Assembly (NCBI GenBank): GCA_964576215.1
Contig: CAZNVM010000123.1
Coordinates: forward strand, 1 to 12,905
Direction: 5' to 3'
From: JAVBSX01 sp964576215
Lineage (GTDB): Bacteria; Planctomycetota; Planctomycetia; Pirellulales; Thermoguttaceae
DNA: 12,905 nt
The notes beneath the pieces were generated by a model. The model worked only from the letters and a program-made list of their open reading frames with translations, searched no databases and had not been told where the DNA came from. The position numbers were made by a program, and so were the translations under genes. The stretch's first letter is position 1. Each line of letters opens with the position of its first letter. Below, one piece after another: positions 12,782 to 12,905 of this stretch.

Positions 12782-12905
12782 TTAAATTCGTCGATGTAAG
12801 ATGTTTTGTACACGTCGTTTATAGTTTTTTCGATGAAAGTGTTTTGCGGTCATGTTTCGTTGCATCCAACGGGTGGCGGTTTTCGCAACAACTTCCGGAG
12901 TGAAG
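12782..12905 (-). CDS. C-terminus of an unknown protein (partial, runs off right edge)
   Basis: One minus-strand frame is open from the window edge for 40 codons to a TAA at 12782-12784. It reads TPEVVAKTATRWMQRNMTAK followed by HFHRKNYKRRVQNILHRRI. The composition is strongly basic and helix-prone, as in a nucleic-acid-binding tail. GC content is higher at the edge and falls at the stop, as expected for a gene end. I do not recognise the family. Confidence 0.4.
   Translation of the reverse strand, partial: FTPEVVAKTATRWMQRNMTAKHFHRKNYKRRVQNILHRRI

Overview
The window looks like a chromosomal stretch of a planctomycete or a close PVC-superphylum relative. I infer this from a secreted DUF1080 protein, a sulfotransferase beside a polysaccharide lyase, weak or absent Shine-Dalgarno sites before most genes, a 32-residue bL37-like protein, and many decayed transposases. 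No rRNA, tRNA or CRISPR was found by eye. Identifications are family recognition from memory; no search was run.

Layout. 1-490: AT-rich left edge with the 3' end of an unknown + strand frame, a PIN-domain (VapC-like) N-terminal remnant on the minus strand, and a ~140-bp imperfect hairpin element. 493-5726, minus strand: a probable gene train running bL37-like protein, FabZ-like hotdog dehydratase, PAPS-type sulfotransferase, family 8 polysaccharide lyase (4-nt ATGA overlap with the sulfotransferase) and a secreted DUF1080 protein. 5727-6255: a divergent regulatory region with a good promoter for the bL37-like gene, a near-consensus + strand promoter ahead of a 13-codon Lys/Arg-rich ORF, and copies of two dispersed repeats. 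6256-8046 (+): sodium:solute symporter. 8116-9540 (-): MATE exporter. These two converge on a very long hairpin made of 7-bp repeats that contains both stop codons. 9590-10881: mobile-element graveyard with three truncated transposases and a perfect 50-bp palindrome. 11005-11319 (+): thioredoxin, converging on a GNAT acetyltransferase (11334-11897, -). 11900-12781: no recognisable gene but several inverted repeats. 12782-12905 (-): C-terminus of an unknown protein running off the window.

Function. Lyase, DUF1080 protein, symporter and sulfotransferase suggest handling of sulfated or uronic-acid polysaccharides: the lyase cuts outside the cytoplasm, the DUF1080 protein may act on products, the symporter could import a solute, while the sulfotransferase builds rather than degrades. 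The substrate cannot be read from sequence.

Most unusual is the structure between genes. At least seven boundaries carry short degenerate tandem repeats whose units differ from place to place but are mostly 7 bp long (8-9 bp in a few). Several lie exactly where a gene is truncated, starts or stops. They resemble in style the short tandemly repeated repetitive (STRR) heptamers described in cyanobacteria.
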